DNA of 8,331 nt from ARS98 sp030744725 (GCA_030744725.1 JASLPZ010000315.1:1-8331), one strand, 5' to 3'; positions 1-7,088 are shown, counted from the stretch's first letter. Translations and numbers: made by a program. Notes: a model not told the origin generated them from the letters alone.

Positions 1-2067
1 CTGATCCAAACGGGACAATAGGTATACGAGCAATTCTCGGGAGAGCGGATCGATCCAGTGGATGTCCTCCAGCACAAGGAAAACCGGACCCGTACGAGCC
101 CATGTACGCAGCAGCTCGAGACAGACGGCGAAGATCTTTTCTTTTCGTTGTCGCGGAGCTAGTGAAGCCGTCCGTTGGTTGTCGGGAATTGGCACGCCGA
201 TAACAGTTCCGAGTAAAGGACTCCACCCAGCGAGCTCGGAGTCGGCTTCGGCAAGTCTTGCCTCCAGCTTTTGCTGACACACGTCAGCGGAATCTCGCCG
301 TCGAATGTTGGCAAGGTCGCGGAGGACCTCAGACCAAAGGAGGTAGGGGATGGAATTCCCATACGCCTGACAGTGCCCCCACAAACCCCGCATGCCGAGC
401 TCTCGGCAGTGTTCCACGAACGCACTGGTGAGCAGGGATTTTCCGACGCCGGCCTCTCCGCGGATGATGAGCAGCTGTCCCTGTCCGTCCAACACCGCGT
501 GGGCGACCTGGCGAAAGTGCTCGAATTCGGTTGCCCGGCCCACCAGTGTGCGGCGTTTGTCGGGCTTCGGTTCCCATCGCTCACGCAGTGATAGAACCTG
601 GTACACCTCCAACGCCTGTTTCTTTCCCTTAAGCCTAATCGCACCTCGGCTCTTGAAGCGGAAGGACGCGCGCGTTTTCTGTCGGACGTTTCGGCCGACC
701 AGGATTTGCGAGGCCTCCGCAGTCCCCATCAGCCCGGCGGCCGTATTGACCTGATCCCCGATCACCGTATATTCCCGCCGCAGATCTGACCCCGCGTTCC
801 CACAGAACGCGTTGCCTGATGTGATGCCAATCCGCTGCTGAAGCCGGACGCGAGATTCTGTATTCAGTTCCCGCAGTCGGGTATTCATCTCCAGCGCGCA
901 ACGCAGGGCGCGCTGCTCGGGATACTCGACAGCAACTGGCGCCCCAAACAACACGAGCAGCTTGTCTCCCCGCTGGTCCGCGCTGACACGAGCTAAGGTC
1001 CCTCCATGGCGGATGATGATCTGTGTCATGGCCGCTAGATAGGTGTCGAGGAATCCGACAAAACTCGTCAAGTCGTCCCCTCCAAACTCCCGCATGGCTT
1101 CGCTCATGCCATCGAAACGAATGAACATCGTCGCGATAAACCGATGTTCGGCTTCGTTGCCATGTCCAGTGGGATCATCAACGATTCTGCGGTAAACCGT
1201 GGGAATTAAATACGGCCGTAGCATCTCCAGTGCTGCCGCCGATTCGACCTGTTCGAGTGCCCGCAACGCGTTTCGCTGGCGGCCGTTACCAGTAGGTGGG
1301 ATTTCGTCAGCGACGCTTAGCGCGGTGACCGGAAAGCAGTTTGCGCGCGTTGGACCAAACCGCACGCGATCTCCCAATGCTCGCCTTGCTTCAGGCGTAA
1401 TCAGAACTTCACTCGGCTTGGCCATTGCTTCGACTTCGGCCAGCCGGTTGAGCGTCGTTCCCATAAACACCTGCTGCAAATGGCCCGCCCAGAAACCTGC
1501 GCTGGCCAACAGTATTGTTCCTTGATGAACACCGATGCTCATACTTAAGTGAAAACTACCTACCGAAGTGTCGAGTTGCTCAAAGCGTTTCATTGCGCTC
1601 TGCATACGCAGCCCGCAACGAACCGCATTCAGCACGCTCGATGCAGCGGCGAAGTGCGTCTCGATCGGCTGCTGGACAACGGAATTTCCGTCAGCGCTGG
1701 TGGCCACCCTCGCAGCCCCGAAGGCCACCAATAGAGAGTCGCCGCCGAATTGCAGAATATCGCCACCGAATTCGGTCACAATATCGACCATGACTTCGAA
1801 GTAGTCGTTGAGAAGAAAAGTGAGTTCTTCTGCACCCTCCTTGTCATGTTCAGCGAGTCGCTCGGAAAGAGCAGTGAACCCGGAAATATCAGCAAACAGA
1901 AGTGCGCCCTGGATGTGCTCCGCCATGACCGCAGGTGCAGAGCGGTTTCTCAGCCTGCATTGGACGAGGCAAGAGGGCAGGTAAGTCGCAACCCCAGAAA
2001 TCAGTGGCGACCGTTCGAGTAGAGTTTCTGACGTCCCGGAATGGGGATCGGTACGCAGAGGTCCCAT
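1..2067 (-). CDS. Double class III nucleotide cyclase with AAA-type ATPase domain (soluble adenylyl cyclase-like), 3' end outside window
   Basis: The frame is open for 689 codons from an ATG at 2067-2065 to the left edge, so the C-terminus is missing. Domains in order: an N-terminal lead with a TYLP motif (28-31) typical of this family; cyclase domain 1 (about 54-240) with FADISGFT (58-65, metal-binding Asp60) and FGGDSLLVAF (107-116, second Asp110); cyclase domain 2 (about 308-490) with RGDKLLVLFGAP (366-377) and VIGDQVNTAAGLM (435-447); then an NTPase domain with Walker A GEAGVGKS (537-544) and Walker B VFLVLEDIHWID (662-673). Two cyclase domains followed by an AAA ATPase is the layout of soluble adenylyl cyclase and many bacterial relatives, which usually end in TPR-like repeats. 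The likely role is cytoplasmic cNMP signalling. Substitutions at predicted active-site positions (Gln106, Gly445) leave catalysis uncertain. The start is supported by the family-like lead; only a weak AGG lies upstream. Confidence 0.9.
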   Translation of the reverse strand, partial: MGPLRTDPHSGTSETLLERSPLISGVATYLPSCLVQCRLRNRSAPAVMAEHIQGALLFADISGFTALSERLAEHDKEGAEELTFLLNDYFEVMVDIVTEFGGDILQFGGDSLLVAFGAARVATSADGNSVVQQPIETHFAAASSVLNAVRCGLRMQSAMKRFEQLDTSVGSFHLSMSIGVHQGTILLASAGFWAGHLQQVFMGTTLNRLAEVEAMAKPSEVLITPEARRALGDRVRFGPTRANCFPVTALSVADEIPPTGNGRQRNALRALEQVESAAALEMLRPYLIPTVYRRIVDDPTGHGNEAEHRFIATMFIRFDGMSEAMREFGGDDLTSFVGFLDTYLAAMTQIIIRHGGTLARVSADQRGDKLLVLFGAPVAVEYPEQRALRCALEMNTRLRELNTESRVRLQQRIGITSGNAFCGNAGSDLRREYTVIGDQVNTAAGLMGTAEASQILVGRNVRQKTRASFRFKSRGAIRLKGKKQALEVYQVLSLRERWEPKPDKRRTLVGRATEFEHFRQVAHAVLDGQGQLLIIRGEAGVGKSLLTSAFVEHCRELGMRGLWGHCQAYGNSIPYLLWSEVLRDLANIRRRDSADVCQQKLEARLAEADSELAGWSPLLGTVIGVPIPDNQRTASLAPRQRKEKIFAVCLELLRTWARTGPVFLVLEDIHWIDPLSRELLVYLLSRLDQ

Positions 2068-2748
2068 TATCGTGAACCTGCCCTAGGAGTTGAATCGACC
2101 GAGCGAACTATGCCCCAGCTCTACTAATGACTATAGCTGGCATTTTCGTTCTTGCCAGCGCAATTGTAATTATCCCTCCAATCGTCAATGTCAATTGATG
2201 CGGCAGAACGGCTAATCGTTTCAACGCTGATACGGCACGACGCCCCCCAGCTGAACCAACTCGAATGGATGAGCTGAAGACCATCGCCATGCCCACACAC
2301 AAAGCTGCCGCATGAGCGCAACTGAGGGACTAGTGTGCTGCAGTGCGAAAGTAACTAGTGCCAGTCAGGGAAAGTGGAAGGCTGGTGTTACAAAGAGGCG
2401 CGAGCCAGCCAACCCCACCTGCGGAAGGATTGCGCCTAAGCCTGGGTAACTCGTGGGTGGCGTTGTTGATGTTGCGGGAACCCGTAGGACAAACGGGCTT
2501 TGTCGCAGTCGCTCATCAAGTTTCCGATCGGAGCAACGTGCTCGAGAACGATGAGCCAGGAGCATCTGTTGCGAGTGCCCCGAGTCATGTTTGACTCAAA
2601 TGGAATCGGGACGATCCAAAGTCTTCCGATTACGGAACGGTCAAAGTGACGCTGCGATTCTACCGCATAGCGAGTATCTGCAGTCGTAGAACCACGACTT
2701 GAGAACTCACCGAAAAAGGACACCCACCTTCTACCATTGAGAATGCAA
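2068..2748. other. 681-base stretch without a convincing gene
   Basis: This stretch lies between the start of the cyclase gene and the 3' end of the next minus-strand gene. Short open frames occur on both strands (for example 2358-2594 plus and 2436-2723 minus), but none has a good ribosome binding site or a recognisable family, and their composition looks like chance frames. The minus-strand frame 2436-2723 encodes FDRSVIGRL and IGNLMSDCDKAR, which could be a decayed continuation of the gene at 2749-3390 (see findings). The cyclase promoter should lie near 2070-2160, but I see no strong consensus. No RNA gene, array or insertion sequence end is visible. Confidence 0.5.
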
Positions 2749-3390
2749 TCACACGTAGCGCATTGTGTTCATTAATTGGAGGTAGTCGTAGCGAAGCAGG
2801 TCCCCGAACTCGTCGTACCGTGGAAAACGTTCAACACGACGTTGCACCTCGTCCCGCACCGATTTGGAAAACGTGGCGTATTTCTCTTCTTCGTTCGTGA
2901 AGACTCGCCAGTCCGATGGATTGTCCGATAAGGTCAGACCAACTAGCTGTTCCAACAGCTCAGCGTTCCCTCCTTGATCAGCGATGTCGTCGAGCAGCGC
3001 ATCAAACATCATACCGATGACTTTGGTGTCACAAAGCTCGTCGTACCAGGATACCGAAACACAAGGCAACGTGGTCACCTCGGCACCCTGACGGCACCAT
3101 GTCCAAAGATACGGTGTGCGGTTTCCCCCCGCCTGCGCGTAGCTATCGACCCACGATGCCAAGTCGCTCGACAGTTCCTTCTGCCGCAAGAGCTCAGCTT
3201 CCTGCTCTACTCGATTTTCGCTGATCTGAAAGCGAGAGCCAACAGCGCTGGGCGACTCGTCGAGTTCCCGCGCGAGTATCCGCTCCGGCGCGATCAATGC
3301 CGACAAAGAGGATGTCGCTTCGGTCGAGCCGTACAGATGACGCGCCGCGAGAGTGGATTGAGACCAATCTTCTACCGGTGTCAGTTCCAC
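2749..3390 (-). CDS. Unrecognised protein with a DDxxD motif, probably C-terminally truncated
   Basis: I do not recognise this protein with certainty. The frame is open further upstream (a TTG at 3468, an ATG at 3438). I prefer the GTG at 3390-3388 because AGGGGA (3402-3397, minus strand) sits six bases before it and the upstream part reads poorly as protein. That start gives 213 residues. The product is rich in acidic residues and predicted helix, with no clear signal peptide or membrane segment from this start. It contains a Trp-rich stretch (TPYLWTWCRQGAEVTTLPC) and then MMFDALLDDIADQGG, in which DDIAD matches the DDxxD metal-binding motif of class I terpenoid synthases. That fold normally needs about 300 residues and a second metal motif some 100 residues later, which this frame lacks because it stops at a TGA soon after LLRYDYLQLMNTMRYV. 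The terpenoid-synthase link is inference. The codon pattern supports real coding. Confidence 0.62.
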   Translation of the reverse strand: MELTPVEDWSQSTLAARHLYGSTEATSSLSALIAPERILARELDESPSAVGSRFQISENRVEQEAELLRQKELSSDLASWVDSYAQAGGNRTPYLWTWCRQGAEVTTLPCVSVSWYDELCDTKVIGMMFDALLDDIADQGGNAELLEQLVGLTLSDNPSDWRVFTNEEEKYATFSKSVRDEVQRRVERFPRYDEFGDLLRYDYLQLMNTMRYV

Positions 3391-3396
3391 AAGAAG

Positions 3397-3402
3397 TCCC
3401 CT
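3397..3402 (-). promoter_or_regulatory. Ribosome binding site selecting the GTG start at 3390
   Basis: On the minus strand AGGGGA is followed by a six-base spacer and GTG. Neither alternative start further upstream (ATG at 3438, TTG at 3468) has a comparable purine-rich site, so this motif decides the start. Confidence 0.5.
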
Positions 3403-3677
3403 GCTGCACAAGATGCAGACACAAATGCCCGACCGCATGATCGATATGAATCGCGCGAACGGCAACAAATGTGAAATCCGTCGGAATTGCGCAAAGCCTC
3501 ACGCTACAGGAGCCTACGTCACGCACAAGACAATGCAAATACGCACCTCCTAGGCGGAACTAATCAATACTCTGTGTCGGCTCTGACACGAACAAAAAGC
3601 TAACCTTGGAAAGTGTATTCCGTCGTGGACGGGGCAAGAACAAGAATTCGGAACGAACATCTATGAGGTTTGCACAA

Positions 3678-4397
3678 ATGGAATCCCATTTTTCAACGGT
3701 TGTAGCTGCCGTCGAAACAATCGCTCGCGGCGGCGTAGTGATCGTACTTGATGCCTTGGATCGAGAGAATGAAGGCGACTTTGTTGCGGCTGCCGAACTG
3801 ATCACGCCCGAGACGGTCCATTTCATGGTTACGCACGGGCGAGGGCACCTTTGTCAGGCCATCACACTCTCGACGGCCGAGCGAATCGATGTCCAACCAC
3901 TGGTTGTATCTCATGAATTGGACGTACCCCGTTTCGCCATGCCCGTTGATTTTCGAGGCTGTACAACCGGGATTAGCCCCGTCGATCGTGCTCTGACGAT
4001 CCGATCGATCGTGGACCCGTCCAACCGTTCGGATGACTTCATGCGTCCCGGTCACATGTTTCCTCTGATTGCCCAGGACGGAGGTGTGCTCCAGCGTCAA
4101 GGACACACAGAAGCGGCGATTGACCTGACAACAATGGCGGGTCTATTGCCCTCCGGCGTCCTCTGTGAGATCTGCAGCCGAGATGGTCGCCACATGGCCG
4201 ACTTGGCCGAGTTGACGCAGTTGGCAGACGAATTCAGCTTGCCGATCGTGACGATCGACGACTTAGTCGAATATCGTCGGGATGACACGGAAGATCCGCA
4301 GATGGTGGAGCTTGCTCGGCCCTTGCTCCAGGATCTTGTGCCAGCCACGACAGCGCATCGTAGTGATCCAAAGATGACATCGTGCGCCAGCCATTAA
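3678..4397 (+). CDS. ribB: 3,4-dihydroxy-2-butanone-4-phosphate synthase (RibB)
   Basis: This enzyme converts ribulose 5-phosphate to 3,4-dihydroxy-2-butanone 4-phosphate plus formate, supplying the four-carbon unit of riboflavin in the cytoplasm. From the ATG at 3678 the protein is 239 residues, close to the usual length of a stand-alone RibB. Family signatures in order are DRENEGD (28-34), THGRGHLCQ (52-60), CTTGISPVDRALTI (95-108), RPGHMFPLIAQDGGVLQRQG (123-142), GHTEAAIDL (142-150, catalytic His region) and SGVLCEI (159-165, metal-binding Glu). The start is chosen because GAGG (3665-3668) lies nine bases upstream and the usual N-terminus begins here; an ATG at 3663 and a TTG at 3606 are also in frame but lack support. 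There is no fused GTP cyclohydrolase II domain and no riboflavin operon around it. I see no FMN riboswitch in the 287 bases upstream. The stop is TAA. Confidence 0.95.
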   Translation: MESHFSTVVAAVETIARGGVVIVLDALDRENEGDFVAAAELITPETVHFMVTHGRGHLCQAITLSTAERIDVQPLVVSHELDVPRFAMPVDFRGCTTGISPVDRALTIRSIVDPSNRSDDFMRPGHMFPLIAQDGGVLQRQGHTEAAIDLTTMAGLLPSGVLCEICSRDGRHMADLAELTQLADEFSLPIVTIDDLVEYRRDDTEDPQMVELARPLLQDLVPATTAHRSDPKMTSCASH

Positions 4398-4636
4398 GAT
4401 CTTGGATCCATCTAAGCCTCAGGTGATGTCCGCACAGATGGCCACGCGCTCAGTAGACGCATCCAAGTTCTTGATCTGGCTGACACGGATTGACTATAAC
4501 TAATGCCGGCTCTCAGCTTGAGAGTAACGAAGCCTCGATGAGGATTCGTACTTTGGCGAGATTGCAAGCGAACGCACACGCTGTCTGATTCGTTAATCGC
4601 CGGGAAACGGTGTAACGACGATTGGTAAAACAAGAC

Positions 4637-5059
4637 ATGGGTAAGGTCTACGAATACCGGACGACGATTACCAGCGAAAATACGAACGTGCGAGGGAATG
4701 TGTACGCCCTGACACATTTCAAACTTCAAGAGGCCGCACGGGAAGATTGGATGCAGAATTGTGTGCCAGGTAGTTCACGGGACCTCGAAGAAGGGATGTT
4801 GCTCACCACTCGACGGGAAGAGTGCAAGTTCATCCGAGAGATCCAGGTACACGATTGTGTCGTGGTGCAGATGCAGTTTGTGAGGACACGGCGCACAAGC
4901 GCCGAGATCGAATTCAAACTGCTTAATGACGACATGGAAGTCTGCGCCGAAGGGCGACAGACAGTTGTTTTTCGGAGTCAAGGGCGATTGCCTACCGGGA
5001 TTTCCGAGAACTTTCTCGATGTCATCGAGCAATACTCGGACGATCGTCGCGCTAACTGA
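4637..5059 (+). CDS. Hotdog-fold acyl thioesterase, similar to the enediyne-PKS thioesterase type
   Basis: From the ATG at 4637 this is a 140-residue protein, the normal size for a single hotdog (4HBT/YbgC-like) domain. It begins with YEYRTTITSENTNVRGNVYA (5-24), followed by HFKLQEAARE (27-36). This pattern matches what I recall of the thioesterases that release products from enediyne polyketide synthases (CalE7, DynE7, SgcE10 type), whose signature is roughly ETN..GNVYY followed by a conserved Arg in GRCRE. Here Asn17 occupies the place of the catalytic Asp of ordinary YbgC proteins, and Arg35 matches the conserved Arg. Later EECKFIREI and AEGRQTVVFR fit the family's strands. The substrate is presumably a thioester on an acyl carrier protein or CoA. 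No PKS gene lies in the window, so its partner is unknown. A TTG at 4622 is an unlikely alternative start; the ribosome binding site is weak. Confidence 0.75.
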   Translation: MGKVYEYRTTITSENTNVRGNVYALTHFKLQEAAREDWMQNCVPGSSRDLEEGMLLTTRREECKFIREIQVHDCVVVQMQFVRTRRTSAEIEFKLLNDDMEVCAEGRQTVVFRSQGRLPTGISENFLDVIEQYSDDRRAN

Positions 5060-5156
5060 ATAGCTGTGGCCGCTAGACTGCCCCGAATCCCTTCCAGACA
5101 ACCGGGTTTGACCGCCGCTACCTGCCCTGTTCTGTCCCCAGAGTGCAGATAGAAAA

Positions 5157-5256
5157 TGGCGGAAGTGCATGGGAATCGAACCCACCGATCGCACGGTTAA
5201 CGTACGATCCGACGGTTTTGAAGACCGAGGCCAACACCAGTTGTGCAAGCACTTCC
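5157..5256 (-). tRNA. selC: Selenocysteine tRNA, anticodon UCA
   Basis: The minus strand folds as a selenocysteine tRNA. It has an 8-bp acceptor stem (GGAAGTGC at 5256-5249 with GCACTTCC at 5168-5161), discriminator G (5160) and an encoded CCA (5159-5157). The anticodon loop is CTTCAAA, with anticodon TCA that reads UGA. The long variable arm has a perfect 8-bp stem, ATCGTACG with CGTGCGAT (one G-T pair). The T loop is TTCGATT on a 5-bp stem. The 8-bp acceptor, extra-long arm and UCA anticodon separate it from Leu and Ser tRNAs. The D stem reaches six pairs only if one A is bulged, and the anticodon stem has a T-T mismatch at its base. It implies that SelA, SelB and selenoproteins are encoded elsewhere in the genome. 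The integrase lies on its 5' side. Confidence 0.93.
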
Positions 5257-5277
5257 ACGCTTATTTTCTAGGGGTTA

Positions 5278-5305
5278 TTGACGTTTTTACCTCAAGTAGT
5301 ATCAT
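5278..5305 (+). promoter_or_regulatory. Candidate sigma-70-type promoter for the integrase
   Basis: TTGACG (5278-5283) and TATCAT (5300-5305) are separated by 16 bases, with one mismatch in each hexamer and a T-rich spacer. It would give an mRNA leader of roughly 95 bases before the ATG at 5405. The spacing and match are good, but planctomycete promoters are poorly defined, so this is a prediction. Confidence 0.45.
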
Positions 5306-5332
5306 GTTGTACTACCAAATCGAACGGTAGTA
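5296..5332. promoter_or_regulatory. Triple GTAGTA half-site cluster, candidate operator
   Basis: GTAGTA occurs at 5296-5301, its complement within TACTACC at 5310-5316, and again within GGTAGTA at 5326-5332. The second and third form a perfect 7-bp inverted repeat with a nine-base gap; the first and second form a 6-bp inverted repeat. The first half-site overlaps the predicted -10 hexamer, so a protein bound here could repress the integrase promoter. It could also be a site for an integrase accessory or excision protein. Confidence 0.4.
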
Positions 5333-5339
5333 TGGAAAC

Positions 5340-5367
5340 GGGGGTGGCGTTGTAACCGCCAGCCCCC
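5340..5367 (+). other. GC-rich hairpin in the integrase leader
   Basis: GGGGGTGGCG (5340-5349) pairs with CGCCA plus CCCCC (5357-5361 and 5363-5367), ten base pairs with a single bulged G at 5362 and a seven-base loop. No T-run follows on either strand, so it is not a standard terminator. It lies between the candidate promoter and the RBS hairpin and would be very stable in the mRNA leader. Confidence 0.5.
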
Positions 5368-5379
5368 GCAAAAAGCACA

Positions 5380-5403
5380 GCGTCGTACTTGGGAGAACGA
5401 CGC
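5380..5403 (+). promoter_or_regulatory. Hairpin presenting the integrase ribosome binding site in its loop
   Basis: GCGTCGT (5380-5386) pairs perfectly with ACGACGC (5397-5403), a 7-bp stem closing a ten-base loop ACTTGGGAGA. The Shine-Dalgarno sequence GGGAG (5391-5395) lies inside the loop, and the stem ends one base before the ATG at 5405. The arrangement suggests that folding controls ribosome access to the integrase start. Confidence 0.5.
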
Positions 5404-5404
5404 C

Positions 5405-5880
5405 ATGCCAAGAAAGCATTCTACTTCGCGGAAACGCCTCCGCAAACCTGCCAAGCCCGATGGCTCGCCCCTATACCCGCACAACAGCGGAAAATGGGCC
5501 AAGAAGATCAGGGGCAAACTTCACTACTTCGGACGCTGGGACGACCACGATGCTGCCCTCGAGCAGTATGAATCAACCCGGGAAGCGTTAGAAAGCGGTG
5601 TTGATCCGGCTGCGTTCGACCCCAAAAGCTTCACCGTCTCGGACGCCTGCAACTACTTCTTGGAATCGTGTGAACATCGCGTAAAACGTAACGACTTGGC
5701 GGCCCGTACGTTTGCGGACTATCGGGCAACGTGCAAGTCTTTAACGGCGATGCTGGGGCGGGACGCGACGGTATCAAAGCTGGAGCCTCACCGATTCCGC
5801 GAAGTATCAACACCATCGCTGCAAAGCGGAATGTCATCGGCACGGCCAACGAAGTCACCCGGATACAGGCGGTCCGCAGA
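5405..5880 (+). pseudogene. int: Tyrosine recombinase/integrase, frameshifted and lacking the catalytic domain
   Basis: From the ATG at 5405, supported by GGGAG upstream, the frame encodes a basic N-terminal segment with HNSGKWAKKIRGKLHYFGRW (26-45), of the sort common in planctomycete integrases and probably an arm-site-binding region. A core-binding SAM-like domain follows, from about TVSDACNYFLE (78) through ARTFADYRATCKSL (100-113). Family similarity stops at FREV (131-134) and resumes one frame over as NTIAAKRNVIGTANEVTRIQ (from about 5809), so a single base has probably been lost near 5800-5806. The similarity ends again at about 5880, where terminase sequence begins. The catalytic domain with the R..H-x-x-R..Y residues is absent, so the protein cannot recombine DNA. 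Read literally, the frame stops at a TGA and gives 182 residues with an unrelated tail. Confidence 0.8.
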
Positions 5881-7067
5881 CTGGTTCGGTGTTCACACCA
5901 CTCGGTTCGGATTCAACGACTCAAGACGGGTTGAATCCGTCGTTTGTGATTAAAGACGAAATCCACGAGTGGCAACGGAAACACAGACAACTGAACGAGA
6001 AACTGTCGACGGGCGGCGCATCGCGACGACAACCGCTCGAATGGATCATCACTACGGCCGGCGATGATGATTCTGAAATCTGGGAAGAGGAACACGAGTT
6101 CGCTTGTCGTGTTGTCGAGGCCGGGGCGCGTGGACAGGTCATCGACGATAGCGTGTTCGCGTTCATCCGCACCATCGATGAGGACGACGACCCGCTGGAC
6201 GAGGCCGTGTGGCCGAAGGCAAACCCGAACATCGACATATCATGCAAGAGGAAATATCTCCAGGCACAGGCAAACGAAGCAAGACAAAAACCGTCAGCCC
6301 TTAATTCGTTTATCCGATACAACACCAATCGACGGGTGGGATCATTCGAGCAGGCTTACCCGTCGCATCTCTGGAATCGCGGCAATCAATCATTCCCCGA
6401 ACCGAAACCGGGCGATCTGTGTTTCGTCTCGTTCGACATCGGACGAACCAACGACTGGGCGGCGTGGGCGGCAGTGTTCCCGCAGCAGTTCACCGACAGC
6501 AACGGCGCAAAGAAATGGCGATACAAGATCAAGTCGAAGCCGTATTGCTGTAAGGGTGCCAACGTCACGGTTAAATACAGCGAGCCGCCTTACTCGTTGT
6601 GGATCCGCGACGGGTTGCTGGGCTTCCAGACTGACGAAGTTCTGGACGTTGCCGAACTCAGGCAGGACGTGCTTGAGCTGCGTGAAACGTACGACGTCAA
6701 GTCGGTGCCTTACGACGATTCCTATGCCAAGGAATTGGCGCTCGATTTGTACAACACGCATGGCGTTCCGGTCTTCAATTTCTACCAGACGCACCTGCGT
6801 TACAACGAACCGCTGATCGCCTTCGAGAACGCTTTGACCGAAGGCAGGATCGATCACGGCAACTGCCCTGTTCTGAACTTTCAGGCTGGCAACTGTCAGT
6901 ACAACTACGATCCCAAAGGCAGGCGGATGCTGGATAAGGGCAACCGACAACGATGGAAGAAAATCGACGCAATGGTGGCTGTCATCATGGCTTTTTCCGA
7001 GGCAATCTACCACGCGAAGAGCGCGCCGACTTCGGTTTACAACCGGCGTGGCGTTTTGGTTATTTGA
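5880..7067 (+). pseudogene. terL: Phage large terminase subunit (TerL), N-terminus deleted
   Basis: The frame encodes the C-terminal two thirds of a large terminase of the HK97/Terminase_1 type, the motor and nuclease that packages phage DNA. Numbering from a GTG at 5889: VFTPLGSDSTTQDGLNPSFV (1-20) leads into VIKDEIHEW with the Walker B Asp23 and catalytic Glu24, then WIITTAG (52-58, coupling motif). The RNase H-like nuclease domain follows, with FDIGRTND (182-189, metal Asp183), PYDDSYAKEL (274-283) and KKIDAMVAVIMA (Asp360). The end SVYNRRGVLVI is a normal terminus. The N-terminal region with Walker A is missing, and integrase sequence takes its place at about 5876-5890. No ribosome binding site precedes the GTG, so translation is doubtful. 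The remaining frame is clean, which points to a recent deletion. Confidence 0.85.
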
Positions 7068-7088
7068 CAAAGGATTGAAAGGTGCGAC

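Noticed and set aside
159..901. Minus-strand open frames at 159-644 and 635-901
   Set aside because: They are out-of-frame shadows of the cyclase gene, whose continuous frame carries all the family motifs.
2592..2594. In-frame TGA read as selenocysteine, given the selC gene
   Set aside because: Reading through TGA after 2358-2591 only adds about 35 unrecognisable residues, and no SECIS-like hairpin is evident. TGA ends of the thioesterase, the terminase and the 2749 gene also look like true stops.
3470..3677. FMN riboswitch upstream of ribB
   Set aside because: None of the conserved RFN-element segments is visible; only a small GTGTC/GACAC hairpin at 3574-3589.
3693..4106. 137-residue minus-strand frame opposite ribB
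   Set aside because: It is a shadow of the clearly conserved ribB frame.
4365..4408. Terminator at the end of ribB
   Set aside because: GATCCAAAGAT can pair with ATCTTGGATC across the stop codon, but the loop is long (23 bases), one base is bulged and no T-run follows.
5731..5934. Separate small plus-strand gene
   Set aside because: Its middle part is the frameshifted continuation of the integrase (NVIGTANEVTRIQ), not an independent gene.
6064..6816. 250-residue plus-strand frame inside the terminase
   Set aside because: It is rich in Arg, Ser and Thr, has no family motif, and overlaps the motif-bearing terminase frame.
6390..7070. 226-residue minus-strand frame opposite the terminase
   Set aside because: It is an antisense shadow with no motif or ribosome binding site; the terminase motifs lie on the other strand.
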